Positions 21,490 to 32,579 of a stretch of 64,000 nucleotides of DNA are shown piece by piece. The notes beneath the pieces are model-generated. The model did no database searches, was not told the DNA's origin, and saw only the letters and a list, made by a program, of their open reading frames with translations. Position 1 is the stretch's first letter. Every line of letters begins with the position of its first letter. The translations under genes were made by a program, and so were the position numbers. The DNA is taken from NCBI GenBank assembly GCA_015501595.1, contig JADNRX010000300.1:1-64000 (forward strand), read 5' to 3'. This DNA comes from Hymenopellis radicata (lineage: Eukaryota; Basidiomycota; Agaricomycetes; Agaricales; Physalacriaceae).

Positions 21490-22697
21490 CTTAGTGTCGA
21501 AATCGACAAACAGATACTCCAGTGCTATTTCGCATCCGGTAATTTAGCTATGATGATCAGTCGGTTAAAGCCGAGCGGAGTTGAAGTGGACTTACAGCAT
21601 CTGTATAGTTGCTTATTCATTATATCCTCCTATTATTTTGTATACTTATTCTCTTTCTTTCTCTCTTTTCGTCATTCTTTCTTTGCTTAATCTTCGTTCA
21701 CCATTAACTGTTCATAGTTCTCTATTTCTCTGAATTTGTTTGGCTAACCCTGCAATACTAGCCGCTATCAGAGGTCCAAAAGGGATTTGGAGCCGTAAGT
21801 GCGCCAAAGGTTATTGGATATCATTAAAACCTTCTAGATGATGAAACAGGAGCATCTGGACTGGGCTATTCCTTGTCTCTTGAGATATAACAATGCCAAG
21901 TCCGGTGGCTATTCAATGCTTTGAGATTTCCTTTAGTCAGAATGGAAAGTCTTCTATGACCTATTCTCAGAGGATCTCGTAGTGCCGGATTTGTCCTCTC
22001 TGAACGGCTACATTCTCTGATGCGCATACGGGGCACAGGTATGTGAATTGTTACGTTTTCTCTTCACCATCTGACTACTTTCATTAGCTTGTAAATAGTA
22101 TGATGAAGCACGCAGTTTCTTACCAATACTTCCGACCAATGATTTCTACCAAATCGAAGCGCGTCTGTGCTGGTTCTGGCATCATTGCCAAGGGCTGCCT
22201 TTTGGTCCTCTCTCCATAAAATGACCTGCTCCAACAGTTCGCACTGTGCCTCGTACACCCACACCACCTGCTCTAACGGTTCTCACTGTACCTGGTGCAC
22301 ACCCATACTATTCTTCGTTTCTATCGCGAAACCAGTCCTTCATCCCGCGCGATTTGATCCCTTTGATGATCCTGTGGACCTGACCAATTTGAGTCTCCAC
22401 CCAGCAAATCTGGACGAGTTCATAGAGCACTGCACCACTGATGCCGCTGTGCGCAAAGCTTGGCGGTACGTTTTCTGCAGTCGTCATCATATTTTGTTCT
22501 AACTATATCTCACAGGCCAAGTTATTCAGGGCGCTCGATACTAAAAATCTGAATATCTTACAGGCTAAGTTATCCAAGGCGCTCAACACCATTTCGACTG
22601 CGCTGCCAAAGGGTTCGCGTCTCTCAAAAATCGATCATTTGCTTAATCTTGATTCCCCTTCGATCTTGAAATGAACCCTGACTACCTACCCCCTCCC

Positions 22698-23768
22698 ACA
22701 TCAGGGGAAGCATATTTCCTCAATTGAGGAAATAGCTGAGGAAATCGATGGAGGAAATTTAATTTCCTCCGTACGTTCTCAGGCCGAGGAAGTCTGATTT
22801 CCTCAAACGGGGAAGATCCTGAGGAAATTAAATTTCCTCGGCAGTTTCCTCAGCTGAAGTAAGCAGATTTCCTCAGTCACTTTCCTTAGTGGCTTCCTCA
22901 GTAATTTCCTCAGCTGAGGAAGGTAGATTTCCTAAGTTGAGGAAATTACTGAGGAACTCAGATTTTCTCATATGAGGAATCAAAATTTTCTCAATATGTA
23001 AGGATTTAAATAATACATTTTTATTATCCAGTTTACACTTTGGTGCAGTACTGAGGAATCGAGGAAATCAATCAGGAAATCTGACTTGCTCAGTAATTTC
23101 TTCAGTTTAGGAAATCTAACTTCCTCAGCTGAGAAAATCACTGAGGAAGCTACTGAGGAAAGTGACTGAGGAAATCCGCCTAGAGCATGCCACGAGTTTC
23201 AGCCAGCGCAGGTAACTTGCAGGTAACCTGCGACTCGCGACTCGCGACCCGGGTTCGCGCAAGTCGCAGGTTTGAGGTTGGAGCATTCTGCAAGTACTTG
23301 CACAGGTTCCGGTAGTCAGTTAAGATATAATATTATGCATATAAACTGTGTTATACATATGAATATGATCCAACAGAGCTGCAATAGGCTATAGAGATCA
23401 TGTTTGCATTTGTTTGACCTCAGTTGGAGTTGATATGAGTGGGTTATAGCTCAAAACTCGTCAAAAACTCGCAAACTCGCGAGTTTTAGACCCGCGACTC
23501 GCAAGTTTGAGACAAGTCGCAAGTCCGGACTTCAGATATGCAAACTCGCGCAAACTCGACCCGCCGGACCCGGGTTTAGACTCGTGGCATGCTCTAAATC
23601 CGCCTACCTCAGCTGAGGAAACTGCCGAGGAAATTTAATTTCCTCAAGATCTTCCTTGTTTGAGGAAATCAGACTTCCTCGGCCTGGAAACGTACGGAGG
23701 AAATCAAATTTCCTCCATTGATTCCCTCAGCTATTTCCTCAGTCGAGGAAATGTGCTTCCCCTGATGT
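22698..23768. mobile_element. Element with about 190-bp TIRs built from GAGGAAAT/ATTTCCTC words
   Basis: The ends ACATCAGGGGAAGCA and TGCTTCCCCTGATGT are inverted, and inverted similarity runs for about 190 bp per side with matching order of words. The whole interior alternates GAGGAAAT and ATTTCCTC, giving dozens of small palindromes. No target duplication is evident. It contains the TAGAGCATGCC MITE at 23181-23596. Confidence 0.75.
23181..23596. mobile_element. Complete MITE, TIR TAGAGCATGCCACGAGT
   Basis: 416 bp with perfect ends TAGAGCATGCCACGAGT/ACTCGTGGCATGCTCTA and target duplication AATCCGCC (23173-23180, 23597-23604). An 8-bp duplication and TAGAG ends place it with hAT-type MITEs. 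Subtermini are made of AACTCGCGAGTT words; the centre is AT-rich. Other copies: 10070-10447, 34274-34407 and 52936-53343. Confidence 0.93.
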
Positions 23769-24130
23769 GTCCGTTCTCCAGCCCTATTATGGACTCGTCT
23801 CGAGCTATCTTCACTCCTTCCCCACAGAGCTCGCCGGGTGTCACCAGGGCCCTCAGCAAGTTGAGCGTTCTTCTCCAAGACACTGCCAGCTTCATTAAGG
23901 ATACCCACAAAGTCGTCGGCTCCATCTCATCTTCGGCTTCATCCTCGGCGACATCAGCCTCCCATTCTATGGTAACACGTTACAAGGGGAGGGATCAGAC
24001 TGCCATTCTTACAGCAGCATCCAGCAGCCAACTCGCTCACGAAGAAGCAAGACGCAAAAAGGCGGCTGATCAGGTATAATTTTCTTTTCTAGTTCTTTTA
24101 TTGAGTCTTACATAACTTACAGAACGTCAA

Positions 24131-25095
24131 TTCCGAATGCGCGACAGTTTCGTAAATGGCTCCTCGGCCCCTCGCACTCTCTTCCACCTTTGGCATACTA
24201 GTCATGGCAAGGTTTGTAGCATGTGGCGGGTGCGTACTCCTTATCATCGGTGTAGTGTAGACTTATAGTGTAATGTTGTATTTTTTTCTTTTTTTTATGA
24301 ATGCACTTTTGTACATTTTACGAGATCGTGATATTGTCGTGATCATTTGCTCGTGACCTCGTAACCCCGAGCTTTAACCCTATGGTAGCAATCAACTACG
24401 GCAACTATTATTCCGCTTTAAGTATGTATCTTTAAGAGTGCCATCCACAATCCAATGCTCACAAGCACTTAGGATGGTGATGCTGTTCCTGTAACGAAAG
24501 ATTGTGCATGTGTCCGCGTGTTTGGTACACGTATCATCTATTTTATTAATTACCTACTAATACTTAGCAGATGTCCTCAGCTCATGGTGATGACGACCCA
24601 TCTAGAGATGCAGTTTTGCTAAGGGAGGACCTCACGAGGTGCCGCCATTGCAAGAATATTTATAGTCGCACTTGTCTCAATAACCCGCACATGTTCGAGA
24701 CCAACCACGTCCAGAGCGAGCCGTATATGACCTACCTCATCAGGAAACGGCCTGTGGGCCAGAGGTGGCCTGAGTTAATAACTGTCACAGTGGCTGACCA
24801 GAGGGCACTGAGGTGTCCCGAGACATCTTTGGTTGCCTCAAAGCAGAGACTACAACATGTACAAGCTTGAGTTACTCTGAGGCTGTTGAGGTTACTTCAA
24901 GCCCCCTCAAAGCATAAGGGTTTGCATCTGTCAACTCACGGTAACTCTGGAACACTTAAGGGTAAGCCATATAGCAGTCACTTGCTTCATATGTCTCAAA
25001 GTAGCTTCGAGACTAGAACGGCAACTAATATATTGCTAAGTCTACTTCAACCATGCTTGGATATGCTTGAAAGACAATTCGTGAACGACACACAT
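24131..25095. other. Unassigned stretch with one small cysteine-containing frame
   Basis: The only notable frame is plus 24571-24870, with CRHCKNIYSRTC near its start, which could be half of a zinc knuckle but lacks the rest. From about 24775 to 25080 the DNA is rich in CCTCAAAG/CTTGAGG-like words similar to 960-1170 and 34430-34700. No gene is supported. Confidence 0.4.
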
Positions 25096-25099
25096 AACA

Positions 25100-25250
25100 C
25101 ATCCACCGCTACCCCCTCGCTTTCGTCTTGTCACCCAGTCCATCAATGACCTCGGGAGAAGGACCGATAGAGACAAGCCCCGCTTGATCTACCTTCTTTG
25201 CAAACTCGGCGCTTGCTGACAAAAATCCATCCCTACGAACGCGAGATCAG
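25100..25250 (-). pseudogene. Biotin carboxylase domain scrap
   Basis: After a plausible acceptor (TTCGTAG), the minus strand reads [19 protein letters not shown], then [19 protein letters not shown]. This is the N-terminal region of biotin carboxylase domains (HPGYGFLSENAEFA...[19 protein letters not shown]) as in pyruvate carboxylase or urea amidolyase. In the intact enzyme it precedes the ATP-grasp core that carboxylates biotin. Only about 45 residues are present and the rest of the enzyme is not in the window, so it is a captured or rearranged exon. Its tail runs into non-coding DNA at about 25100. Confidence 0.7.
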
Positions 25251-26350
25251 CACCCAGGGAAAGCGAGGGCTGAGAAATAGGCATACCCATAATCGCGGCA
25301 AGATCTCCATGAAAGTTGTTGCCATGAACACGCGCGATCTTGAGGCTGAGCATCCACGAAAAAAATGAATATCGTCACCGAGAAAGGCAGTAAAGTCGCC
25401 GACAGCATCGAATCCTCTTGATCGCCGGAGAGTTTTATTCTTTTCATAAATCTGCGGCCTTGCTTGAGAGCTTACGTGTCTAGCGGGGCTGACGGGGTCC
25501 TCCAAGCCTGCAGATACATTACAGCCGTCATTGACAGTACTCCATTTTGAAGCTGTCAGTAAACGCGGACGAAGGTCGTCGTTGCGGCGGAATGTCGTGT
25601 TCACCGTTTACTTGGCAAGTAACCGCAGTCCAAAGAAGAGAACCGATGAAGAACCCAGAAGACAGTCTAGTAAGGCATGCCGGTAACACCATACGCGATG
25701 TTGATCCCGGACCAAGGCACAACACCAATGTGGCGAAGAATGGAGAACGGGGATGTCTGGGACGCCTGCTGCTCTGACTTTGTGCCCTCGAGAGCTGACC
25801 GGTCAGGTCGAGAGCTCCTGGGAAAAAGTGGGTTAGGAAGGGGGCAAGGGGTTTAGAGAGGAGAGTGGCGTAGACGGAATCGATAGTAGTGAGTAGTGTA
25901 AGGAGAAGGGTAGCATGAGCGGGCGAGAAGAGGGCGGCCAGCCCACACGTTCTGCACGCAAGTATGTTAGATTGTGTTAAGAATTTAGATTAGGACTGGA
26001 CTCACCCAAATCACGCTCCCGGAGATGGACTAGGCGCGTTTGTACACAGCAGTAACAGATATGATGGCAAGAACGTGTGCAAGCTGCGCGGGGCCACTTC
26101 GTGAATAGCCATGCAGATCGCGGCCCAACTGAGCAACGTCGGCTAGGGTTGAGGCCACAAAACTGCGATGGGCAGTGATCGGAACAGCACAAAGACAAGT
26201 CCTGTTAATATGGGGAATAGACATATCACGAGAAATATGGGGATGAACGAGAACGGCGGAAAGAAATAGCATGATGAGCGGAAAGCGTACGGAAATTGCT
26301 GTTTTTGGGGGGAGTTCTCTGCGAGGGAAACGGGTGGGTTGACACGACAA
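25250..26350 (-). pseudogene. TVP38/TMEM64-like (VTT domain) membrane protein, degenerate
   Basis: Minus-strand exons give a hydrophobic N-terminal run (LIMLFLSAVLV), then LADVAQLGRDLHGYSRSG, LAHVLAIISVTAVYKRA and SISGSVIW. After an intron come NVWAG, ALFSPAHATLLLTLLTTID and LLSKPLAPFL, then RHIGVVPWSGINIAYGV and IGSLLWTAVTCQ. The order and the motifs (AWSIPGSVxxNVLAGALF, GVVPWSGIN, G-x-PWTAVTCQ) match the VTT/SNARE-associated Golgi domain of fungal TVP38-like proteins, polytopic membrane proteins linked to lipid scrambling and trafficking. The expected Trp before SIPGS is TAG (about 26035). One extra base breaks the NVLAGAL segment, and the reading frame changes twice around 25680-25740. Part of the exon at 25250-25530 is only tentatively joined. 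A pseudogene; the upstream flank was invaded by the 26409-27498 element. Confidence 0.75.
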
Positions 26351-26408
26351 TCAGAGAAATCACGACCTGAAAGAGCGGGCGGGGGAAGGCTGGGTCGTCG
26401 TGGTGGGC

Positions 26409-27498
26409 TAGAGACCTCAACGAGTCAACGGATCACACGGGTTTACCCATACTCGATCCGCTCGGGCATCTCGGAGATCCGATCCGTTTGATCCGTAGAC
26501 CCGTGATGGGTCGGATCACACTTGGATCGCGGATCAGGCTCTGGAGGCGTGAGTACTCGTCGCGAGTACTCGTGTTGACCCGTGAATATTTAGGTATATA
26601 TTTAAACTTAATTTACAAATTTTTTCGAAGTTAAACGGGCCCATGCGTCGCCCAGAACAGACGTGCACGAGTATTTCTCGCGATCCAGTGCTTCGGGCCG
26701 AGTCCCGAGAGGACGCGTAAGCCTCTGATCGGTGACTCGATCTCTAGGCTCTCTCTCTGGTACCACCACCACCACCACCCAGTGCGCGACGGTCGTCGCC
26801 ACTGCCTCTCTGACGATTGTCAGGGGGCCTCTGGGGTGTGCATTTTGGTCTTGGCTCTGTGCCGGACCCGCTGCTGCTGTCTATGTGACGGCAGCAGAGG
26901 CGGACGACTTCACGGCGCCGACTTTGGACGACGACGACTACTACTCTTGGATGACGATGACGACGGGGATGGGGTGAAGATGGGGATGGGGCGACCACGA
27001 GGATGGAGTGGTAATGGATGGCGCGAGGATGATGCGTTGACGAGGTGAGTGCGCGTGATATGGAGTCGACGACGACGACGACGACTCACACCACCACCAT
27101 CACCTACACCACCACCATCACCTACACCACCACCATCACCCACACCACCACCATCACCCACACTACTGCCACCCACACCACCACCACCCACACCACCACC
27201 ACCCACTGTCATCATCTCCACCACCACTCCCACCACCCCAGTCTGCATCATGCACGACTGAGTGTCCCCGTGCCATTGCCCGGGGATGCTCGTCGCGCAT
27301 GAATGGACTTGAGTGTGTGGAATACTCGAGTTTACTCGAGTACTCGACCCGCTCGGCGATCTCGGCGATCCGACTCGTCTTGATCCGTAATCTGTGGCGG
27401 GTCGGATCAGATAAGGATCGTGGATCAGCAGTTTTGGCGACGGATACTCGCGTGGTGGATCACGGATCTGACCCGGGTTTGAGTCGTTGAGGTCTCTA
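26409..27498. mobile_element. Non-autonomous hAT-type element, TIR TAGAGACCTCAACGAGT, GATCCG-word subtype
   Basis: 1090 bp with target duplication TGGTGGGC on both sides (26401-26408, 27499-27506). It carries the shared core in forward orientation: AAGTTAAACGGGCCC at about 26629, CGCGTAAGCCTC at about 26714, an imperfect CTGCTGCTGTC hairpin at about 26870, a CACCAC tract at 27065-27235 and the GC box CCCCGTGCCATTGCCCGGGG at about 27264. Closest relatives are 5467-6555 and 58686-59691. Confidence 0.92.
27065..27235. repeat. CACCACCAT-type trinucleotide tract in the 26409-27498 element
   Basis: An imperfect (CACCAC/CATCAC) tract at the same relative position as those at 5745-5900 and 59310-59425, in complementary orientation. 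Open frames across it code Thr or Val/Gly runs and are not genes. Confidence 0.85.
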
Positions 27499-29080
27499 TG
27501 GTGGGCGGACGTATCGATGATGAAGAATGGTATCTAAACTGGACGGGGACAGTGCGAGCACCAACTGCTAGACGAAATTTGATTAGCACAGAGAAGAGCT
27601 TTATAAGTCAATATGCACCTGTGCATGCAGAACGGACAGCAACTCGTTCTGCACAGGTTCCTCATGAGCTCGTTCCAGTATTACGCCTCGCGTCGTTGAT
27701 CTGCGGCCTCAGCGAAGGACTTGCGCGTCAAGCGGGGCGTCCGCGGTATCGGTCCGGCGTTGGCGGCGGCTGAGCAGCGCGGGAGTGTCAGGGCTTCGTG
27801 GATTTGCGGCCTCATTAGAGGGCTTATGCTACTCCGTTGGCTATCGTTCTCTGATAGAGACAGATGATGTGCTGCCTGCAGTCGAGGGCTTACGCGGCTG
27901 CTTGTCGGTGCTCTGGCGGCGGGAACGATGTTGTAATCGTTCCTTCCAGCCTGTATCGTAGACAGAGCGGCCTCAACATGAGGGCTTACGCGGGCGTCGT
28001 GGTGGTAAGAGCGAGACGTACACTAAAAAAGCTCGCTCAATCACCACTCGGATGATCGGTCCGAGTGGTTTTCGACGACTTGTATGGTCTCCAGCGCGGT
28101 AACGGAGACGAACTGTGGCTTCGCATATAGCGGGATGTGTTCCCGTACCTATTTACAGTATTTTATTTTTTCAGTGATTTTTTGGCAGAGGAGACGATAA
28201 CTTACATATTGTCAATGGCCCACATCGAGTTTAGTACATTGTACGGTAAGTTGTCAACAAAGAATTTCTGTAAGATGTTTAGTAAACATGGTTAGTCGTA
28301 TTATCTAGCATTTTTAGACTGCTACGTGGTCTCGTTCAACGTCTACAACACGTTAAACGATATTCGGATACCAGGCCCGTTACTCCGAACAGTGATCAAG
28401 CACTGTTCGGAGCCGTTGCTCCTTCCTTCCTTCCTACCACCATCAACATCCACTTTCGTCGACCACTCGCGCTTGCTTCCTTCTCCATCGCCATTCCTGG
28501 CGTCTCTACCATTCAGCTGGCTAGCTTTTCCCCGCGTAAGCCCTATCAAAACAGGCAGCATTTCGCATCAACGGTACTGTCAATAAGGCAACGCAACGTG
28601 CGCCCTGCAACTATGAATGGGCTTTGCAAGAGCCGGCTCCTGAGGAACAATGGATGCTGCTCGTCTACAGACGAGCAGCATTACGCGGTGCGTTTCTCAT
28701 TTTGGTTTACTTTTTGGCCTGTGCTAAGGCAACGACAGTGACAGGTCCATTATATTCGCCGCCGCCACACCACGACACCATACCCAAGTGTAGGCCCACT
28801 CAGAGCCAGGCCGACCTTGAGCAGGGCCTATGGTTGGGAGGAGGTGCCGTCTTGGAGTCGGATTCGCAAGACGTGTTGAATTGTAAGTCTCCTATATTCT
28901 GTACTGCTGCTCCCTGTTTTCTCTTCCCACTATTACAGTCTCCAAATCATTCCCTCCCGTGTCGCATGATGATGATCTCAACCAGAATTTCTGAAGTCCA
29001 CCGTGCTGCTGTCGCACAAATTTATGTCACGTGTATGTTGACTTTTCTTCCGATTAGGGTACGTGTTCAGCTTATTTTAC
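27499..29080. other. Unassigned stretch with hairpins and GGCTTACGCG boxes
   Basis: No convincing gene. Three copies of GAGGGCTTAYGC lie at about 27820-27990, the same box found in the hAT-type cores. Perfect or near-perfect inverted repeats occur at about 27622-27663 (CCTGTGCA...TGCACAGG), 28392-28421 (CTCCGAACAGTG, six-base loop, inverse) and 28656-28679 (GCTGCTCGTCT with inverse). CCGAAC/GTTCGG words recur. This suggests one or more hAT-type elements whose ends I could not define. A CGCGTAAGCCC box is also at about 28531. Confidence 0.45.
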
Positions 29081-29830
29081 TACTACCACCACCTTCCGCT
29101 GACACGCCGAGCACGCCCTCACTGACGACTCGCACGCCCTCAACAACGACTCGCATGCCCTCAACGATAACAAGCACGCTCACAATAACGACTTGCAAGC
29201 ATGATGGCAATAAAGATGGCACGTCCACAACGACAACAAGTATGACGACGATGAGGCATACCCCCCACGATAATCACGATGATGGGTACACCGGGAACAA
29301 TAATGACCACTCCCACCCAACTACGATGACCACGCCCACCCCGACAATCAAGGTGACATACACGACAACAACGCCTCACCACGACAAGGATGGCACGTAC
29401 ACCATGATCGCTACGCCCTGCACCCCAACGACGACGACCACGCCCACCACAACGCCACACTCACAACGAGGACGGCGACCATGTATCGCCTTAAGACGGT
29501 TTACCACGACGGCTGTCTATGCCACGGCTCACCACCGACGACGATGATGACTCCCCGCAACCACGAGTGCAGGACCTCGCGATGACAGCTGCTCCCTACA
29601 ACAACAATGAACACCCCACGACACCACGACCACTCTTCCACGACGATGACGATGGCTCCTTATGATGACGAACTCCCCACGACAACGACCACTCTCCCAT
29701 GATGCCGCTCCCTCACGACGCCATGACGATGATGGGTCTCCTCCACAGTTCTACAATGGCTCACTACAAAATCTCATGAGGGTGACGCCTCACTGCGATC
29801 CCAGGATGAAGCCCCATCGCGACAACGATG
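29081..29830. repeat. Low-complexity ACGAC/CAACGA-rich tract
   Basis: About 750 bp dominated by ACGACAAC, ACGCCCAC and related trinucleotide-like words. It holds a long plus-strand frame (28624-29547) of Thr/Pro/His composition. Composition alone keeps this frame open, and no upstream exon or signal peptide supports it. Probably a degenerate microsatellite, perhaps part of another word-rich element. Confidence 0.6.
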
Positions 29831-30588
29831 ACAGCCTTCCCCACACCGGCTTTTTACCTCGATAGCAACATGGAGCGAAGGCAGTTTTTAACAATGTCAA
29901 CCACGGGACAATGACATCAGCAGTGCCCTCCAGCGACTGTACTATACTGTACTGGTGTCTTCAATGCGTAGACTACAAATTTCTCTAATGCTTTGGTGTG
30001 ATGGTTGGTGACTGGTATATTTTCTTAGGGTACAACTATGGCTGATCGTAATTCATGTATTGTACAGTAATTTATTCTACAATTTGTACAACTAATGCAA
30101 GGTGATGTCTATTATGAGCAAATTGTAGGATTTTGATATGCATGGCTGAGCTTTTGGGTAGCTGTTCAAATAGCTTAGTTAATTTGCTCTTGCTCTGTTG
30201 TGTATTGAGCAGACATAAGTTGTATTGTGTTGTGTTCAGGTCATCTCCATTGCTCTTGAGAGTGTGTTGAGTTGCCTTGGCTTTAACTTGAGTGATCTTG
30301 AGTAAGACTCAAGGCATCCTCAAGGAAGGTTTGGACCTGAACCTTTGCCAAAGTTAACCCGATAGAGTTCACACCCTGATGTCCTCTAGGCAACCATGTT
30401 CACCGTGGTTGACTCAGTCGTCCTCTAGGCTGGTGACCTGTTTCCTGATGCTTTGGATGGTCATACACCGCAGGGAGACCTATATGTACTTGGATGGGCA
30501 TTTTCGTCTGTCGCGAGTAGTGTGTATCTCCGTATTTTGGGCTGTACCCCGCTGACAGATATTTCAGCCTCAAACCTGCTGATATTCC

Positions 30589-31722
30589 TAGAGATTACAA
30601 GTCCGGTTGGGTCCAGTTGCGGCGCCCAAATTTGGAAGGACCGGCAACCGCAACCGGTTGCCCAACCCGACTTTTCGTGTCAACCGTGGACCGCAACCGG
30701 TCCTTGTCGAGGACCGGTTGCAACCGCGGTCTTTCACCGGTCCACAACCGGTCGCGACTGGTTGAAACCGACACCGACCGCACACTCGCAGCATCATTTA
30801 TGCCCGTTGGTGGCCCCCGAGCAATTGCGCAGGGGCTACCCAACGTGCATAAGCCACGGGGTGAGCGGTGGGGTGAAGGGGATGGTGATGACAATGGAGG
30901 AGGAGGAGGAGGTGGTCGTGTTGTCGTAGTCGTCGTCGTTGTTGACGCGTCATCATCGACGCGTCCATCCTCAGATCCATCACCTGCTGGGCTCCATCCT
31001 CTTCCGCATCTCCGCGTGCCGTTGGTGTTGGTGTTGCTATGGAGACGACTTTAAGTCGTCTCCTGGTACATCCACGCTGACTCAAAGTCGAGCGCGGGTC
31101 ATCCTCCTGCTCCACCATCTCCTCCTGCTCCTCCTCCTGCTCCTGATCCTCCTCCATCTCCTCCTGGTCTTGCTATGAATATGCTGCCCGTTGGCGGGGC
31201 TTACGCTGTTCGCAGGCTGCCCGTTGCGGGCTTACGCGTCCTGGAGACGACTCAGTCGTCTCCTATCGATGCCGACTCAGAGTCGAGCGCCAGCAGCGTC
31301 AACACCGACTTAGAGTCGAGCGCGACTCGCGTCGTTGCCGACTTGCAGTCGAGCAACGTCGTGGTGGTGGGAGGAAGTGAGAGAGCCAACCCGATCACAC
31401 GCTTACGCATATGTTCGGATCTCGGCCCGAGTCGCCGGATCTGATCATATATTCGCGAATGCCTCGTTTAGGCCACGCAAGGGCCCGTTTTAGCTCGTAA
31501 AAATTTGTAAATTCATCTAAAATATATATGTACATTATCCGGTTGAAACCGGTCTCAACCGGTTGGGTGGCGGTCCTACAAAAAATAGCCAGACGTTCGG
31601 ACCGTCAACTGCAACCGGTTGCAACCGGCAACCGGTCCTTCTAAAACCGGTCCAAAATCGGTTGCGGTCCGGTTGGGTCCGTCGGTCCTACCCGGTCCTA
31701 CCAACCGGACTTGTAAACTCTA
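30589..31722. mobile_element. Non-autonomous hAT-type element, TIR TAGAG-TTACAAGTCCGG, CCGGTTGC-word family
   Basis: 1134 bp, left end TAGAGATTACAAGTCCGG and right end CCGGACTTGTAAACTCTA, with target duplication GATATTCC (30581-30588, 31723-31730). Subtermini are packed with CAACCGGTTG words. The interior carries the shared core: GC box CCCCCGAGCAATTGCGCAGG (about 30815), hairpin 31041-31063, two GGCTTACGC boxes (about 31198, 31225) and a GCTTACGCA box (31402), four CGACTNNGAGTCGAGC words (31079-31355), and GGGCCCGTTTTAG (about 31483). A truncated relative is at 62322-62700. Confidence 0.92.
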
Positions 31723-31875
31723 GATATTCCTGCCGATGGACCTTCTGGCTTCGCGCTTTCCGACATCAGTATGGCCTGTATTTGGCATCCTACCTTTCGT
31801 GGCCAATAGGCCTATTTGTACTGTAAAGAATATTATTTGTTATTTACTGATTGCACCTTGCATGAGAATGAGACC

Positions 31876-32075
31876 TATCGCGGCGATGGCCAGATCATGT
31901 ATAGTTGCTTGTATGCACGATCCCTTGTACAAACAGATCTGCCACGGCGACGGCTGGATCATGTATGGTCTCTTATATGCATGATCTCTTGTACAAACAG
32001 CATGTTCTTCATTGTGGGCTTCTTTCTGCACGGCAACGGCTGGATCATATATGATCCCTTATACAAACAGTGCGT
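31876..32075 (+). repeat. Three imperfect tandem repeats (CGGCGA-GGATCATGTATG...TTGTACAAACAG)
   Basis: Units of about 60-90 bp starting CGGCGATGGC, CGGCGACGGC and CGGCAACGGC, each containing a TGGATCATRTATG core and ending near CTTGTACAAACAG. One plus frame stays open through the first copies. It may be the end of an unknown gene or a minisatellite; nothing decides. Confidence 0.6.
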
Positions 32076-32579
32076 TCTTCATCTTCTTTTGATTATCCAA
32101 GGTCTCATTGTTGGTCAGACCACCATTGTTCTTAAGGGTATAATTTACACGTATATCACTCTCCCTCGCTCACCCTCCCTCGTTGTTCCATTCTCTAGCC
32201 GTATCACACTCGCTACTGTTCTAACTCTTCCTAGAATGTACAAGGTCTTGCAACGCGCCGGCCAGAAGAAACACTCCATTTCGGATGCGCTCAGCGATAC
32301 CGAAGTCCATCACTATCAATCTTGGCGGCAAGGCGTATCTCGACTAACAGTAACACATCGTACAACATCTGCTACTTCTGACATCGTGACTTCTTCTAAC
32401 AATGACAGCTTCGTCGCGAGCGACGAGCTTCTCATGACCGACGTCCTTCCATTCTCTCCTTCCTCCATTCTTTCTTGGGCTCATATATCTGCTGATGTCG
32501 ACGACAACAATTTGGATTATCTATCTATAGACTCTAGTCTGCAGTAAGCTTCAGAAGAAATCCAGTATGCACCATCAGT

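Larger units (their letters stand above)
21490..24130 (+). pseudogene. Hypothetical gene remnant, split by a GAGGAAAT-word element
   Basis: Coding-like plus-strand pieces are seen at about 21770-22040 (MMKQEHLDWAIPCLLRYNNAKSGG, with stops), 22310-22470 (HPARFDPFDDPVDLTNL and IEHCTTDAAVRKAWR) and 22560-22670 (LSKALNTISTALPKGSRLSK). After the 22698-23768 insertion there is 23790-24079 (MDSSRAIFTPSP, then LSVLLQDTASFIKDTHKVVGSI and a Ser/Ala-rich tail). I recognise no domain and cannot prove that the pieces belong to one gene. A directly repeated CAGGCYAAGTTATYCARGGCGC unit occurs at about 22515 and 22562. Treat as an unassigned, probably broken gene. Confidence 0.35.

Noticed and set aside
28624..29547. 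307-codon frame as a Thr-rich cell-wall protein
   Set aside because: The Thr/Pro/His part follows from ACGAC/CCAC simple sequence, there is no convincing signal peptide in the right place, and no exon structure supports it.
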